A DNA stretch of 64,000 nt from assembly GCF_037198285.1 (NCBI RefSeq), contig NZ_CP147243.1, forward strand, positions 248,001 to 312,000. Reading direction: 5' to 3'. The DNA is from Haladaptatus sp. DJG-WS-42 (GTDB lineage Archaea; Halobacteriota; Halobacteria; Halobacteriales; Halococcaceae). How positions within the stretch are numbered: position 1 is the first letter of the stretch; each line of letters opens with the position of its first letter. The position numbers were made by a program, and so were the translations under genes. This document shows, piece by piece, positions 45,337 to 53,236 of the stretch. Below the pieces are notes generated by a model, which was not told the origin of the DNA, did no database searches, and saw nothing but the letters and a program-made list of their open reading frames with translations.

Positions 45337-45353
45337 GCCAGCCACAGGTTTTT
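45324..45353 (+). terminator. Hairpin terminator overlapping the spoVR stop codon
   Basis: GTGGCTGGC (45324-45332) pairs perfectly with GCCAGCCAC (45337-45345) around CTGA, and TTTTT follows at 45349-45353. The stop codon TGA is inside the loop. It reads in the direction of the PrkA operon and separates it from the convergent acyl-CoA synthetase gene, which ends at 45359. Confidence 0.75.
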
Positions 45354-45358
45354 GACGG

Positions 45359-47344
45359 TTAGTTCGAGTTCGACTGCACCGTTTTCGCCGCTTGCTCGCC
45401 GTAAATCCGCGTGATTCGCTCCTCGAATTGGTCTACGATGTTGCGGCGTTTCATCTTCATCGATGGAGTGAGCAAGTCGTTTTCCGCCGTCCATTCCTCG
45501 GGGACGAGTTCGAACTGCTTGATTCGCTCAGACTTGCTGAACTGCTCGTTTTTCTCGTCGATGTCCGCCTGTACCCACTGTTTGACGCGTGGATGGTCAC
45601 ACAGTTCGGCTTTCGAGTCGGGAAGGTCGATATTCTCGCGCTTTGCCCACTCACGTAAGCTCTCGAAGTTCGGCACAACAAGCGCGGCGACGAACTTCTG
45701 GTCGTCGCCGAGCACCATGATTTGCTCGACGCGCGGACTCGTCGCAAAGGCATCTTCGATAGGGCCGGGTGCGATGTTTTTCCCCGTCGAGAGGACGAAC
45801 AGTTGTTTCAGGCGGTCGTGGTAGATGAGGTAGTCGTCCGGGCCACGTTCGACGATGTCGCCGGTTCTGAACCAACCGTCTTGGGTGAACGCGGCGGCGG
45901 TAGCTTCAGAGTTCATCCAGTAGCCTGTGGAAACGTTTGGCCCTTTGACGAGGAGTTCACCGATTTCACCGCTCGCCTGCTTGCGTTGGTCGTCCGCAAC
46001 GACGGTCGTGTCGAACTTGATGGAGACGTCCATGAGCGGGACGCCGAGGGTTCCAGGGCGCGGGTCTTCCGGTGGGTTCACCGTCAACACGGGCGCGGTT
46101 TCGGTCAGCCCGTAGCCTTCGAGGATGGGGAGTCCCATGCCGTTGAACAGCTCTGCAAGCTCCTTTGAGAGGCTGCCACCGCCGGAGATGAACATCTCGA
46201 TGTTCCCGCCGAGTTGGTCTTTGACCGTCGAGAAGACGAGCCGGTCTGCGATGGCGTACTTGATGGTGAGCAGGGTGTCGGGGTTCTCAGAACGGTAGTG
46301 CGCTCGTCCGATGTCGATAGCCCAGTTGAAGATGCGCTCTTTGAGCGGTGATTGGCTCGCCTGCTCGCGCATCGAGTCGAAGATGCGTTCGTAAACGCGC
46401 GGGACGCTCGTCGCCGTCGTCGGGCGAACGATAACAATGTCATCGCCAACGGTGTCGGAACTCTCTGCGTAGGCAACCGTGCCCCCGGAGGCGAACATGA
46501 CGAAGTGGCCCGCGGTTCGTTCGAAGACGTGAGCAAGCGGGAGAAATGAGAGTGCCGTCGTATCGGTGTCGATGGTCGGGACAGAGGGGTCGCGGTCAGG
46601 TCGCGGGGCGAATCGTCGGCGAATCTGATTCACGTTCGCGCGGAAGTTGCCGTGAGTCAGGCGGACACCCTTTGGCTTGCCCGTGGTTCCGGACGTGTAG
46701 ATGAGGCTTGCAAGGTCGTCGAGTGAGCGGGTTGCAAGCCACTCCTCGTAGGCGTCTGGGTCGAACGTCGCTGCGCCCCGGTCGTGAACTTCTGCGAGCG
46801 TGTAGATGTCATTGCGGTCGTAGGAGGAGTCGACCGCGTCCATCACGACAATAAAGTCGAGTTTGAGGTCGGCTTCAACGTCGAGCACGCGGTTGAGCAA
46901 CTCCTCATTTTCGACGACCACGCCGCGTGCGCCGGGGTTTGCGAGCAGGTATTCGACTTGCGTTGGCGAGGATTCGGTGTAGACTGTGGTCACGACGCAG
47001 CCAGCAGCAAGGAGAGCGAAATCAGTCTGTGCCCACTCCATTCGGGTGTCTGCGAAAATGCCGACGCGCGTGCCGTCTTCGACGCCAAGGTCGCGAAAAC
47101 CAGCGGCGAGGTTGCGGACGATGTCGCGCATGTCCGCGTAGGTGAGCGAGGCGTACTGTCCGTCCGGCGCTTCGGGAAGGATGTCCGGCGTCAACGAGCG
47201 GTTGTAGATGCCGCCTTTGTACAACTGAGCGTCGTGGGCGGCGTTGCGCTCCGCGCTCGCCTCGAACAGCCGTGGAATTGTGTCATCGCCAATGACCTCG
47301 TCGCTATACTCCCGCTCTGCCGTGAGCCACTCGGCTGTCGTCAT
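45359..47344 (-). CDS. Long-chain acyl-CoA synthetase (AMP-forming)
   Basis: A 661-residue enzyme of the ANL superfamily. Motifs are LIYTSGTTGKPKGVRLTHGNF (P-loop, about 210-230), GYGLTETAPVLTVNPP (about 420), GWFRTGDIVERGPDDYLIYHDRLKQL and the final Lys region with ENDLLTPSMKMKRR. It activates fatty acids to acyl-CoA through acyl-AMP. The long form with the helical insert (about 330-390) matches long-chain enzymes. Near the beta-oxidation fusion and the acyl-CoA dehydrogenase, it completes a fatty-acid degradation set. It converges on spoVR. Confidence 0.9.
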   Translation of the reverse strand: MTTAEWLTAEREYSDEVIGDDTIPRLFEASAERNAAHDAQLYKGGIYNRSLTPDILPEAPDGQYASLTYADMRDIVRNLAAGFRDLGVEDGTRVGIFADTRMEWAQTDFALLAAGCVVTTVYTESSPTQVEYLLANPGARGVVVENEELLNRVLDVEADLKLDFIVVMDAVDSSYDRNDIYTLAEVHDRGAATFDPDAYEEWLATRSLDDLASLIYTSGTTGKPKGVRLTHGNFRANVNQIRRRFAPRPDRDPSVPTIDTDTTALSFLPLAHVFERTAGHFVMFASGGTVAYAESSDTVGDDIVIVRPTTATSVPRVYERIFDSMREQASQSPLKERIFNWAIDIGRAHYRSENPDTLLTIKYAIADRLVFSTVKDQLGGNIEMFISGGGSLSKELAELFNGMGLPILEGYGLTETAPVLTVNPPEDPRPGTLGVPLMDVSIKFDTTVVADDQRKQASGEIGELLVKGPNVSTGYWMNSEATAAAFTQDGWFRTGDIVERGPDDYLIYHDRLKQLFVLSTGKNIAPGPIEDAFATSPRVEQIMVLGDDQKFVAALVVPNFESLREWAKRENIDLPDSKAELCDHPRVKQWVQADIDEKNEQFSKSERIKQFELVPEEWTAENDLLTPSMKMKRRNIVDQFEERITRIYGEQAAKTVQSNSN

Positions 47345-47604
47345 ACTCCTGTCATTGAAGTCACGGGTTGTAACTGCTTCCCCTCTTATCGCCTGCGTTA
47401 TTTATCCAGACACAACCCGACAGGAGCCGTTGTCCACGTCGCCTCGCGTGACCGAAGCAGTGCAATCCACACCAATTTGTGCCGCCCGTCAACCAATGGC
47501 AACCACCCCATCTACGGGTCGATACGGGCGCGAACCCACCAGAAATAATGTGCATAATATCCGAACAGTCCTGTCCGATTTACTGAATCTACAATTAACA
47601 ATAA

Positions 47605-47614
47605 TTAAGTTTAT
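47605..47614 (+). promoter_or_regulatory. TATA-like element for the 48-residue gene
   Basis: TTAAGTTTAT is centred about 31 nt before ATG 47641, in an AT-rich stretch. The spacing fits a leaderless or near-leaderless start and supports that small gene. The 47345-47600 region upstream shows no gene. Confidence 0.45.
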
Positions 47615-47640
47615 CTACTGAGACGTAGACTTTTGGATTG

Positions 47641-47787
47641 ATGACTGCACGACAGTACACTGACGGTGAAAACACCGGCGCGCCAATCGTTCCACTCGTC
47701 GAAACACCAACACACATCAAGACCGACGGTGGCCAAAAAGACCAGCGCGCGTACCTTGAAGAGATGGTCTGGAGCCACTACATCTGA
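47641..47787 (+). CDS. Small haloarchaeal protein (48 aa)
   Basis: An ATG opens a 48-codon frame beginning MTARQYTDGENTGAPIVPLVETP and ending MVWSHYI. It is hydrophilic, with a Pro/Thr-rich first half and a short helix near the end, and has no cysteines. A TATA-like element sits at the leaderless spacing upstream, and codon use is like neighbouring genes. No family is recognised. It stands alone between the acyl-CoA synthetase gene and the tRNA-Glu 3' fragment. Confidence 0.5.
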   Translation: MTARQYTDGENTGAPIVPLVETPTHIKTDGGQKDQRAYLEEMVWSHYI

Positions 47788-47924
47788 GGTTCTGCGACAG
47801 GGTGGGGAAACCATATTTTTCTGCGTCAATGTGTTCGTGAGTGAGAGCGATACTCAACGCACAAGATGCAGCGTAGCAGAACAACAATGTTGAGTGACAA
47901 CTGGACGATTTGAAATTGGAAAAG

Positions 47925-47945
47925 TGCTCCGTCAGGGATTTGAAC
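47925..47945 (-). repeat. Partial copy of tRNA-Glu 3' end (att-like fragment)
   Basis: These 21 nt match exactly the last 21 nt of tRNA-Glu (48046-48066) and end at the same tRNA position (53) as the tRNA-Leu fragment elsewhere in the window. The copy lies 121 bp downstream of the real tRNA end. The intervening DNA (47946-48045) holds no gene. It is most likely an integration scar or a degenerate duplicate. Confidence 0.6.
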
Positions 47946-48045
47946 TTCACTCGCTCGTTGCACTCGCTCAAGCGTTCAATCCCTTCCTCCACATTCTGTA
48001 CTCGCAACTACCTCGCTATCGCTCGGTAACTTGCTTCGAGAGAAA

Positions 48046-48120
48046 TGCTCCGTCAGGGATTTGAACCCTGGTCATCGGCTCGAAAGGCCGAAATGATTGG
48101 CCGGACTACACCAACGGAGC
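48046..48120 (-). tRNA. tRNA-Glu (anticodon UUC)
   Basis: The 75-nt sequence folds as a tRNA. The acceptor is GCTCCGT with ACGGAGC, followed by discriminator A and no encoded CCA. The anticodon stem TCGGC/GCCGA encloses CTTTCGA, giving anticodon TTC. The T-arm is CAGGGTTCAAATCCCTG. The variable region is short. No intron is needed. Confidence 0.95.
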
Positions 48121-48145
48121 GCTTACTGCGTTTCGCGCTACGTGC

Positions 48146-48218
48146 CACACGTCACTTCGTTCCGTGTGACAACGGAGCTCACTTCGTTCGCTCCGAGCAT
48201 CGACGGACTTCGTCCGTC
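48146..48218. repeat. Cluster of hairpins upstream of tRNA-Glu (ACTTCGT loops)
   Basis: Three inverted repeats occur in 75 bp: CACACG/CGTGTG (48146-48168), GGAGC/GCTCC (48174-48194) and GACGGAC/GTCCGTC (48202-48218). Each has CTTCGT at or next to its loop. Similar sequence (CACTTGCTCATTC) continues to about 48255. The region up to 48360 holds no gene. Confidence 0.5.
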
Positions 48219-48359
48219 TCAACAACGGAGCACACTTGCTCATTCGGTCAGACAGTGGAGCTCATCCACCTGCTGTCGACCGGTTTCCCCTGCTTCGTCA
48301 GGGTACATTACTGCGTTTTGCGGAGAAAAGTTTAAACGTTCCGTTCCGTCGCCGCTGTG

Positions 48360-50324
48360 TTATTTGCCCGCAAACTCTGGGTCGCGCTTCTCCATGAACG
48401 CGGAAATACCCTCCATGAGGTCTTCTGTCGCCATCAGGTGCCCGAATGCGTTCGATTCGAGCGCGAGTCCGGCGTCGATGTTCTCCCAACCACGGAGCAT
48501 CGCTTCTTTCGTCATCGACTGTGAGATTGGCGGGCCGCCGGCCAGTTTCGCGGCCAGTTCGTGGGCACGCTCCTCGAACTCGTCGTTCGGGACGACTTCG
48601 TTGAGGACGTTGTACTCGTACATCGTCTCCGCGTCGAAGCGCTCTGCGGTGAAGATGATCTCCTTTGCGCGGCTCATGCCGATGAGCCGTTGGAGGCGCT
48701 GGGTGCCACCCCAGCCCGGCAGGAGGCCGAGGCTGTGTTCTGGCAGGCCAATTTCTGAGCGTTCGGAGGCGATGCGCAGGTCTGCGCACATCGAGAGCTC
48801 GAACCCGCCGCCGAGTGCGAAGCCGTCGATGGCCGCGAGCACGGGCATCGAGCAGGATTCGAGCTTGCCAAAGGTTTCTTGGCCTTTCTTCGAGAGGTCG
48901 ATGGCGTCGAGTGGGTCTGCGCTTCCAGCCATCGAGGTGACGTCTGCACCAGCGGAGAAGGCGCGCCCGCCCTTGCCGGTGATGAGGATTGCGCGAACCT
49001 CGTCGTCGTCTTCGAGGAGGTCGATTGCGGCTGCGAGGTCATCCAGCATCTCCTCGTTGACTGTGTTCATGCGCGCTTCCCGGGAGAGGATGAGGTGACC
49101 GACCTTGTCGCCGGGGTATTCGATTTCGATGGCGGAGAACTCGATTTCGTCGTCGCTACCGGCGTAGAAGCCGCCTTTGTCTGCGTGTTCGCGGAGGCCG
49201 TCAGAGACTTCGTAGCGGGCCGCACCGGTCTTCTCGTGGAGGTCGTCGAGCGTCTCGACGAGGACGGAGAGGCCGACTTCGTCAGCCATCTTCGCCGGGC
49301 CGGTTGGGTAGCCACCGCCGAGCATCACGGCTTCGTCGATGTCCTTTGCTGGGGCAACGTCGTTGCCGACAAGGTTGCCGACCTCGTTTGCCATCACGCC
49401 AAGCAGGCGGTGTTCGACGTCTTCGCGGCCTGCGTCGGTTGGGATGGTCGCGCCGTCGCCGTCTTCGTAGTCGTAGAAGCCCTTGCCGACCTTCTTGCCG
49501 TAGTGTTCTGCCTCGACCGTTTCCTTGAGCAGTGGGCACGGCGCGTAGGCCTCACCGAGCACGTCGTGCATGTAGTCGAGGACGTGGTAGGTCACGTCGT
49601 TGCCGACTTGGTCGCCGAGTTCGAACGCGCCCATTGGCAGGCCGAGTTCGAACTTGACGGTCGAATCGACTTCTTCCATCGTCGCGGTCCCGTCTTCGAC
49701 AATCCAGCAGGCTTCGTTCATTAGCGGGACGAGAATGCGGTTGACGATGAAGCCGGGACTGTCCTTGCGCACGCGGACCGGCGTTTTGCCGAATGACTCT
49801 GCGAGTTCCTCGGTCAGGGCGAGGGTGTCTTCGCTCGTGTACGCGCCCGTGATGACTTCGACGAGCGCCATGCGAACGGGTGGGTTGAAAAAGTGCATCC
49901 CACAGAATCGCTCCGGGCGGTCTGTGACTTCGGAGAGTTCGGTGATAGAAAGCGAGGAGGTGTTGGTTGCGAAGATGGCGTGGTCGGGGGCGTATTCCTC
50001 GACTTCTGCGTACACCTCTTTTTTGATGTCCATCTTCTCGGGGACGACTTCGATAACGAAATCAACGTCAGAGACGGCTTCTTCGACGTCAACGAGCGGC
50101 GTGATGCGGTCTAAGGCGGCGCTCGCTTCCTCATCAGAGAGCTGGTCTTTCTCAGCGAGTTTCTGGAGCGACCACTCGATGTTGTCGTAGCCGTTCTGGA
50201 CGAACTCTTCTTTGATGTCGCGGAGGTTCACGTCGTAGCCAGCGAGAGCGGCCAGTTCTGCGATGCCGTGGCCCATGTTCCCGGCCCCGAGAACCGCAAT
50301 CGTGTTGATGTCATCAAGTTCCAT
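48360..50324 (-). CDS. 3-hydroxyacyl-CoA dehydrogenase/enoyl-CoA hydratase fusion
   Basis: A 654-residue bifunctional beta-oxidation enzyme. The N-terminal dehydrogenase (1 to about 385) has the NAD motif VLGAGNMGHGIAELAALAGYDV, FATNTSSLSITELSEVT and GMHFFNPPVRMALVEVI (catalytic His). The C-terminal crotonase domain (about 400-654) has GGRAFSAGADVTSM, GFALGGGFELSMCADLRIA and LPEHSLGLLPGWGGTQRL, so both catalytic Glu residues are present. This dehydrogenase-first order is common in archaea. ATG 50324 is used; the frame to 50363 adds 13 Cys-rich residues. It is divergent from the acyl-CoA dehydrogenase. Confidence 0.93.
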   Translation of the reverse strand: MELDDINTIAVLGAGNMGHGIAELAALAGYDVNLRDIKEEFVQNGYDNIEWSLQKLAEKDQLSDEEASAALDRITPLVDVEEAVSDVDFVIEVVPEKMDIKKEVYAEVEEYAPDHAIFATNTSSLSITELSEVTDRPERFCGMHFFNPPVRMALVEVITGAYTSEDTLALTEELAESFGKTPVRVRKDSPGFIVNRILVPLMNEACWIVEDGTATMEEVDSTVKFELGLPMGAFELGDQVGNDVTYHVLDYMHDVLGEAYAPCPLLKETVEAEHYGKKVGKGFYDYEDGDGATIPTDAGREDVEHRLLGVMANEVGNLVGNDVAPAKDIDEAVMLGGGYPTGPAKMADEVGLSVLVETLDDLHEKTGAARYEVSDGLREHADKGGFYAGSDDEIEFSAIEIEYPGDKVGHLILSREARMNTVNEEMLDDLAAAIDLLEDDDEVRAILITGKGGRAFSAGADVTSMAGSADPLDAIDLSKKGQETFGKLESCSMPVLAAIDGFALGGGFELSMCADLRIASERSEIGLPEHSLGLLPGWGGTQRLQRLIGMSRAKEIIFTAERFDAETMYEYNVLNEVVPNDEFEERAHELAAKLAGGPPISQSMTKEAMLRGWENIDAGLALESNAFGHLMATEDLMEGISAFMEKRDPEFAGK

Positions 50325-50451
50325 GGTGTATCTGGTCATACATCCACGACACAGAGGTTTCAACGTTTTCCTTGTGCGATTTTGAAACGCGCGTTGAGTT
50401 TATCTACAGGCCTGAAAAACGCTAATTCAGTTTGAAATCGGTTACAAGGAA

Positions 50452-50460
50452 TTAAGTATG
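50452..50460 (+). promoter_or_regulatory. TATA-like element for the acyl-CoA dehydrogenase gene
   Basis: TTAAGTATG lies 25-28 nt upstream of ATG 50481, the leaderless spacing. This supports ATG 50481 over the in-frame ATG at 50463. Confidence 0.4.
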
Positions 50461-50480
50461 CTATGACCATTCACACCCGC

Positions 50481-51635
50481 ATGGAGTTTGGCTTTACCGA
50501 CGAGCAAAAACAGATTCGAGAAGAGATTCGGCGCTTTGCCGAAAACGAGGTGAAACCCGTCGCGACAGAGTACGACGTCGAAGAAAAATATCCGCACAAA
50601 ATCATCAAGAAGGCGGGCGACATGGGCCTGCTTGGCGCGAACATCCCAATCGAGTACGGCGGCGCTGGCTACTCGACGCTCGAACTCGCCATCATCATCG
50701 AAGAGCTGTTCGCCGCAGACCCCGGCATCGGCCTCTGTCTCACCTCCACTGGCTTCGGCGGCGAGGCCATCATGGAGTTCGGTACCGACGAACAGAAAGA
50801 AGAGTACCTCCCCGGCATCGCAAGCGGCGACGCCATCATGGGCGCTGCCATCTCCGAACCCGACACCGGCTCTGACGTGTCTTCTGTCTCCACGAAAGCC
50901 GAGAAAGACGGTGACGAGTGGGTGATTAACGGCAACAAGATGTGGATTACGAACGGCTCGGTCGGCGACTTCTTCGTCGTCCTCTGTAAGACCGACCCCG
51001 AAGCCGAAGGCCGCTACAACGGTTTCTCCCAGATTATCGTCGAATCCGACCGCGACGGCTTCGAGGCCGACAAGATCACGGGCAAACTCGGCATCCGCGC
51101 GAGCGACACCGCTGAACTCATCTTCGACAACGTGCGCGTGCCCGAAGCGAACCTCGTTGGCACCCGTGGTATGGGCTTCCTCCAGCAGATGCAGTTCTTC
51201 GACGAGACCCGCACCGGCGTCGCGGCACAGGGTGTTGGCATCGCCAAAGGGGCCTCAGAGCGCGCGCTTGAATACGCCAAAGAGCGCGAGCAGTTCGGCC
51301 GCCCAATCGGCGACTTCCAAGCCATCCAGCACAAGCTCTCGGATATGTACACGCGCACCGAAGCCGCCCGCAACCTCACGTACAAGTCTGCGTGGTCGGT
51401 GGACAACGAAGATGGCTTGCTCACGAAACTCGCGTCGATGGCCAAGGAATACTCCTCGCGCGTGGCCGTTGACGTCGCAAACGAAGCCGTCCAGATTCAC
51501 GGTGGTGCAGGCTACGTCAACGACTTCGACGTCGAGCGCTTCTACCGTGACGCAAAAATCACCCAAATTTACGAGGGTACCACGGAGATTCAGAAGAACA
51601 TCATCGCCCGCGAACTGTTGGGTAAAGGCTTCTAA
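50481..51635 (+). CDS. Acyl-CoA dehydrogenase
   Basis: A 384-residue flavoprotein from ATG 50481 ([24 protein letters not shown]). Motifs are [15 protein letters not shown] (FAD/substrate), [62 protein letters not shown] and [21 protein letters not shown], whose Glu is the catalytic base. It catalyses the first step of beta-oxidation. An earlier ATG at 50463 is in frame and would add six residues. The hydroxyacyl-CoA dehydrogenase fusion lies on the opposite strand, so the pair probably shares regulation. Confidence 0.93.
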   Translation: MEFGFTDEQKQIREEIRRFAENEVKPVATEYDVEEKYPHKIIKKAGDMGLLGANIPIEYGGAGYSTLELAIIIEELFAADPGIGLCLTSTGFGGEAIMEFGTDEQKEEYLPGIASGDAIMGAAISEPDTGSDVSSVSTKAEKDGDEWVINGNKMWITNGSVGDFFVVLCKTDPEAEGRYNGFSQIIVESDRDGFEADKITGKLGIRASDTAELIFDNVRVPEANLVGTRGMGFLQQMQFFDETRTGVAAQGVGIAKGASERALEYAKEREQFGRPIGDFQAIQHKLSDMYTRTEAARNLTYKSAWSVDNEDGLLTKLASMAKEYSSRVAVDVANEAVQIHGGAGYVNDFDVERFYRDAKITQIYEGTTEIQKNIIARELLGKGF

Positions 51636-51648
51636 CGCAACTTTTTGA

Positions 51649-51671
51649 GCGGCGCGCATGAAGCGCGCCGC
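51649..51671. terminator. Strong inverted repeat after the acyl-CoA dehydrogenase gene
   Basis: GCGGCGCGC (51649-51657) pairs perfectly with GCGCGCCGC (51663-51671) around ATGAA, and flanking TTTTT and AAAAA runs can extend the stem. It lies 14 bp after the stop. The loop ATG begins a 44-codon frame (51658-51792) of uncertain meaning. Confidence 0.55.
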
Positions 51672-51696
51672 GAAAAACTTTCATGAAAAAGGTTGC

Positions 51697-51719
51697 GAGC
51701 GCATCCGCGCTCACTTTTC
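51697..51719 (+). terminator. Second hairpin with T-tract downstream of the acyl-CoA dehydrogenase gene
   Basis: GAGCGC (51697-51702) pairs with GCGCTC (51707-51712) around ATCC, followed by ACTTTTC. This is a conventional hairpin-plus-T-tract for the preceding gene. Confidence 0.55.
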
Positions 51720-51756
51720 TGACTGGGCACACCTCCCACAACCGCACCGCACAGCA

Positions 51757-51778
51757 CGATTTGTAATCGTTCCGGAAC
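51757..51778. promoter_or_regulatory. Paired palindromes upstream of the cysE leader peptide
   Basis: CGATT-TGT-AATCG (51757-51769) is directly followed by the perfect palindrome GTTCCGGAAC (51769-51778). They lie about 90 bp before the leader ATG at 51866 and could be an operator. No regulator is adjacent. Confidence 0.35.
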
Positions 51779-51865
51779 ACGACTTCGTCTGAGTTTGCGC
51801 ACTCGTCTCACAATCACCCGAACTGCAAACCCTCTTCAAACCCCCCGTATTACACGCTGGTAACA

Positions 51866-51943
51866 ATGGTCGTCACCACCCGTGACCTGCGGCCGGTGTT
51901 GCCTGCTCACCAGCAGTCGCCACGCCGTACGTGTTGTTGCTGA
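51866..51943 (+). CDS. Putative cysteine-ended leader peptide of cysE (25 aa)
   Basis: An ATG opens a 25-codon frame, MVVTTRDLRPVL...RRTCCC, whose last three sense codons are TGT TGT TGC, then TGA at 51941-51943. The cysE start is 51 nt further on. These Cys codons and the stop can pair with the cysE initiation region: GTTG (51933-51936) and GCTGAAC (51939-51945) with GTTCAGCCAAC (51997-52007), leaving two bulged T. A hairpin CTGCT/AGCAG (51903-51916) lies inside the frame. In mycobacteria, polycysteine leader peptides attenuate sulfur genes; an archaeal case is not known to me. No clear TATA box is seen. Stalling and control are inference. Confidence 0.6.
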   Translation: MVVTTRDLRPVLPAHQQSPRRTCCC

Positions 51944-51994
51944 ACGACTCATTTCTACTCGCGTCGCAGCCGACCACTCTCACCCACTCAATCA

Positions 51995-52504
51995 ATGTTC
52001 AGCCAACTTTCCGAAGACATTCACACCGCAATCGAAAACGACCCGGCCGCAAAGAGCACCGCAGAGGCGCTTACCTACCCCGGCGTCCACGCACTCCTGT
52101 TTCACCGCCTCGCCCACGCGCTGCACACCCGCGGCTTTCGCGTGACCGCCCGCATCATTTCGCAGTTCGCCCGCTTTCTCACCGGCATCGAAATCCATCC
52201 CGGCGCGACAATCGGGCGACGACTGTTCATCGACCACGGCATGGGCGTCGTCATCGGTGAAACCGCAATCATCGGCGACGACGTGGTCATGTTCCACGGC
52301 GTGACGCTCGGCGGCACGTCATCGAATCCGAAAAAGCGCCACCCGACCATCGGGAACAACGTATTGCTCGGCGCGAACGCGACGTTGCTTGGCCCCATCG
52401 AAGTCGGTGACGGCGCGCAGGTCGGCGCTGGTGGCGTCGTTCTCACTGACGTGGCCCCAGACACCACCGTCGTTGGTGTTCCCGCCGAGCCCGTAGAGGA
52501 CTAG
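51995..52504 (+). CDS. cysE: Serine O-acetyltransferase
   Basis: A 169-residue short-form CysE. The N-terminal helical part (1 to about 60; [20 protein letters not shown]) leads to left-handed beta-helix hexapeptides ([44 protein letters not shown]), containing the catalytic His in DHGMG. It makes O-acetylserine from serine and acetyl-CoA, the first step of cysteine synthesis. The gene follows a putative Cys-ended leader peptide, which suggests end-product control. Sulfur-relay genes elsewhere in the window are unlinked. A hairpin plus T-run overlaps its stop. Confidence 0.93.
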   Translation: MFSQLSEDIHTAIENDPAAKSTAEALTYPGVHALLFHRLAHALHTRGFRVTARIISQFARFLTGIEIHPGATIGRRLFIDHGMGVVIGETAIIGDDVVMFHGVTLGGTSSNPKKRHPTIGNNVLLGANATLLGPIEVGDGAQVGAGGVVLTDVAPDTTVVGVPAEPVED

Positions 52505-52519
52505 CGGAAACCGCTTTTT
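52503..52519 (+). terminator. Hairpin terminator at the end of cysE
   Basis: AGCGG (52503-52507) pairs with CCGCT (52511-52515) around AAA, followed by TTTT (52516-52519). It begins inside the cysE stop codon, so the transcript probably ends here before the downstream glycosylase gene. Confidence 0.6.
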
Positions 52520-52542
52520 ACATCCACCTCCTTTCCTGCACT

Positions 52543-53109
52543 GTGACCGACGCATACGCCCATCTGCGAACGGACTCGACGCTCGCCGCGCTGATTGACG
52601 AACACGGCGAGATTGCCGTAGAGCGAGCCGACGACCCCTTTGCTCGCCTCGTGACCGCAATCATCAACCAACAGCTCTCGGTGCAGTCTGCGGCCGCCAT
52701 CCGCGGGCGGCTGTTCGACCGCTACGAAATCACACCAGACGGCATCCGCGCGGCGGATGAAGAAGGGCTCAGAGAATGCGGCCTGTCGAGTCAGAAAATC
52801 CGCTACGTGCGCAACATCGCAGCCCACTTCGAAGACGGCGTCTCCCACGACTACTTCGCGCCGATGAGCGACGAGGAAGTCATCGATGACTTGACCGAGA
52901 TTACCGGCGTCGGCGTTTGGACGGCGAAGATGTTCCTCATGTCCGTCCTCGCCCGCGAGGACGTGTTCCCGGTCGAAGACTTGGGAATCAGAAACGGGAT
53001 GACCAAACTCTACGACCTCGAAGACGAGCAGGCGATGGTTGAGAAAGCAGACGACTGGCGACCGTATCGCAGCTATGCGAGTCGCTACGTCTGGCGCGCT
53101 ATCGACTGA
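52543..53109 (+). CDS. DNA-3-methyladenine glycosylase (AlkA/HhH-GPD type)
   Basis: A 188-residue base-excision enzyme starting at GTG 52543. The helix-hairpin-helix is LTEITGVGVWTAKMFLM (about 122-138), followed by the catalytic Asp in VFPVEDLGIRNGM (about 148). A conserved ITAIINQQLSVQSAAAIRGRL segment appears near residue 45. There is no FeS cluster loop. It removes alkylated purines. It follows cysE by 38 bp after a terminator, so it is probably independently expressed. Confidence 0.9.
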   Translation: MTDAYAHLRTDSTLAALIDEHGEIAVERADDPFARLVTAIINQQLSVQSAAAIRGRLFDRYEITPDGIRAADEEGLRECGLSSQKIRYVRNIAAHFEDGVSHDYFAPMSDEEVIDDLTEITGVGVWTAKMFLMSVLAREDVFPVEDLGIRNGMTKLYDLEDEQAMVEKADDWRPYRSYASRYVWRAID

Positions 53110-53236
53110 GCGGTAATTCGCGGAGTGACAACTGTCTGTACGTGACTGCCGACGGCAACCAATCTTGTGGCTGGTGTTCACCGCACGCTGAAGCGCCATA
53201 AGGAACGGTTTTACGCCACCCTTCCTGAGAGCGTAT

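Noticed and set aside
47361..47555. Minus-strand 64-codon frame upstream of the acyl-CoA synthetase gene
   Set aside because: Gly/Trp/Cys-rich, unlike haloarchaeal proteins, and it lies where the ligase promoter should be.
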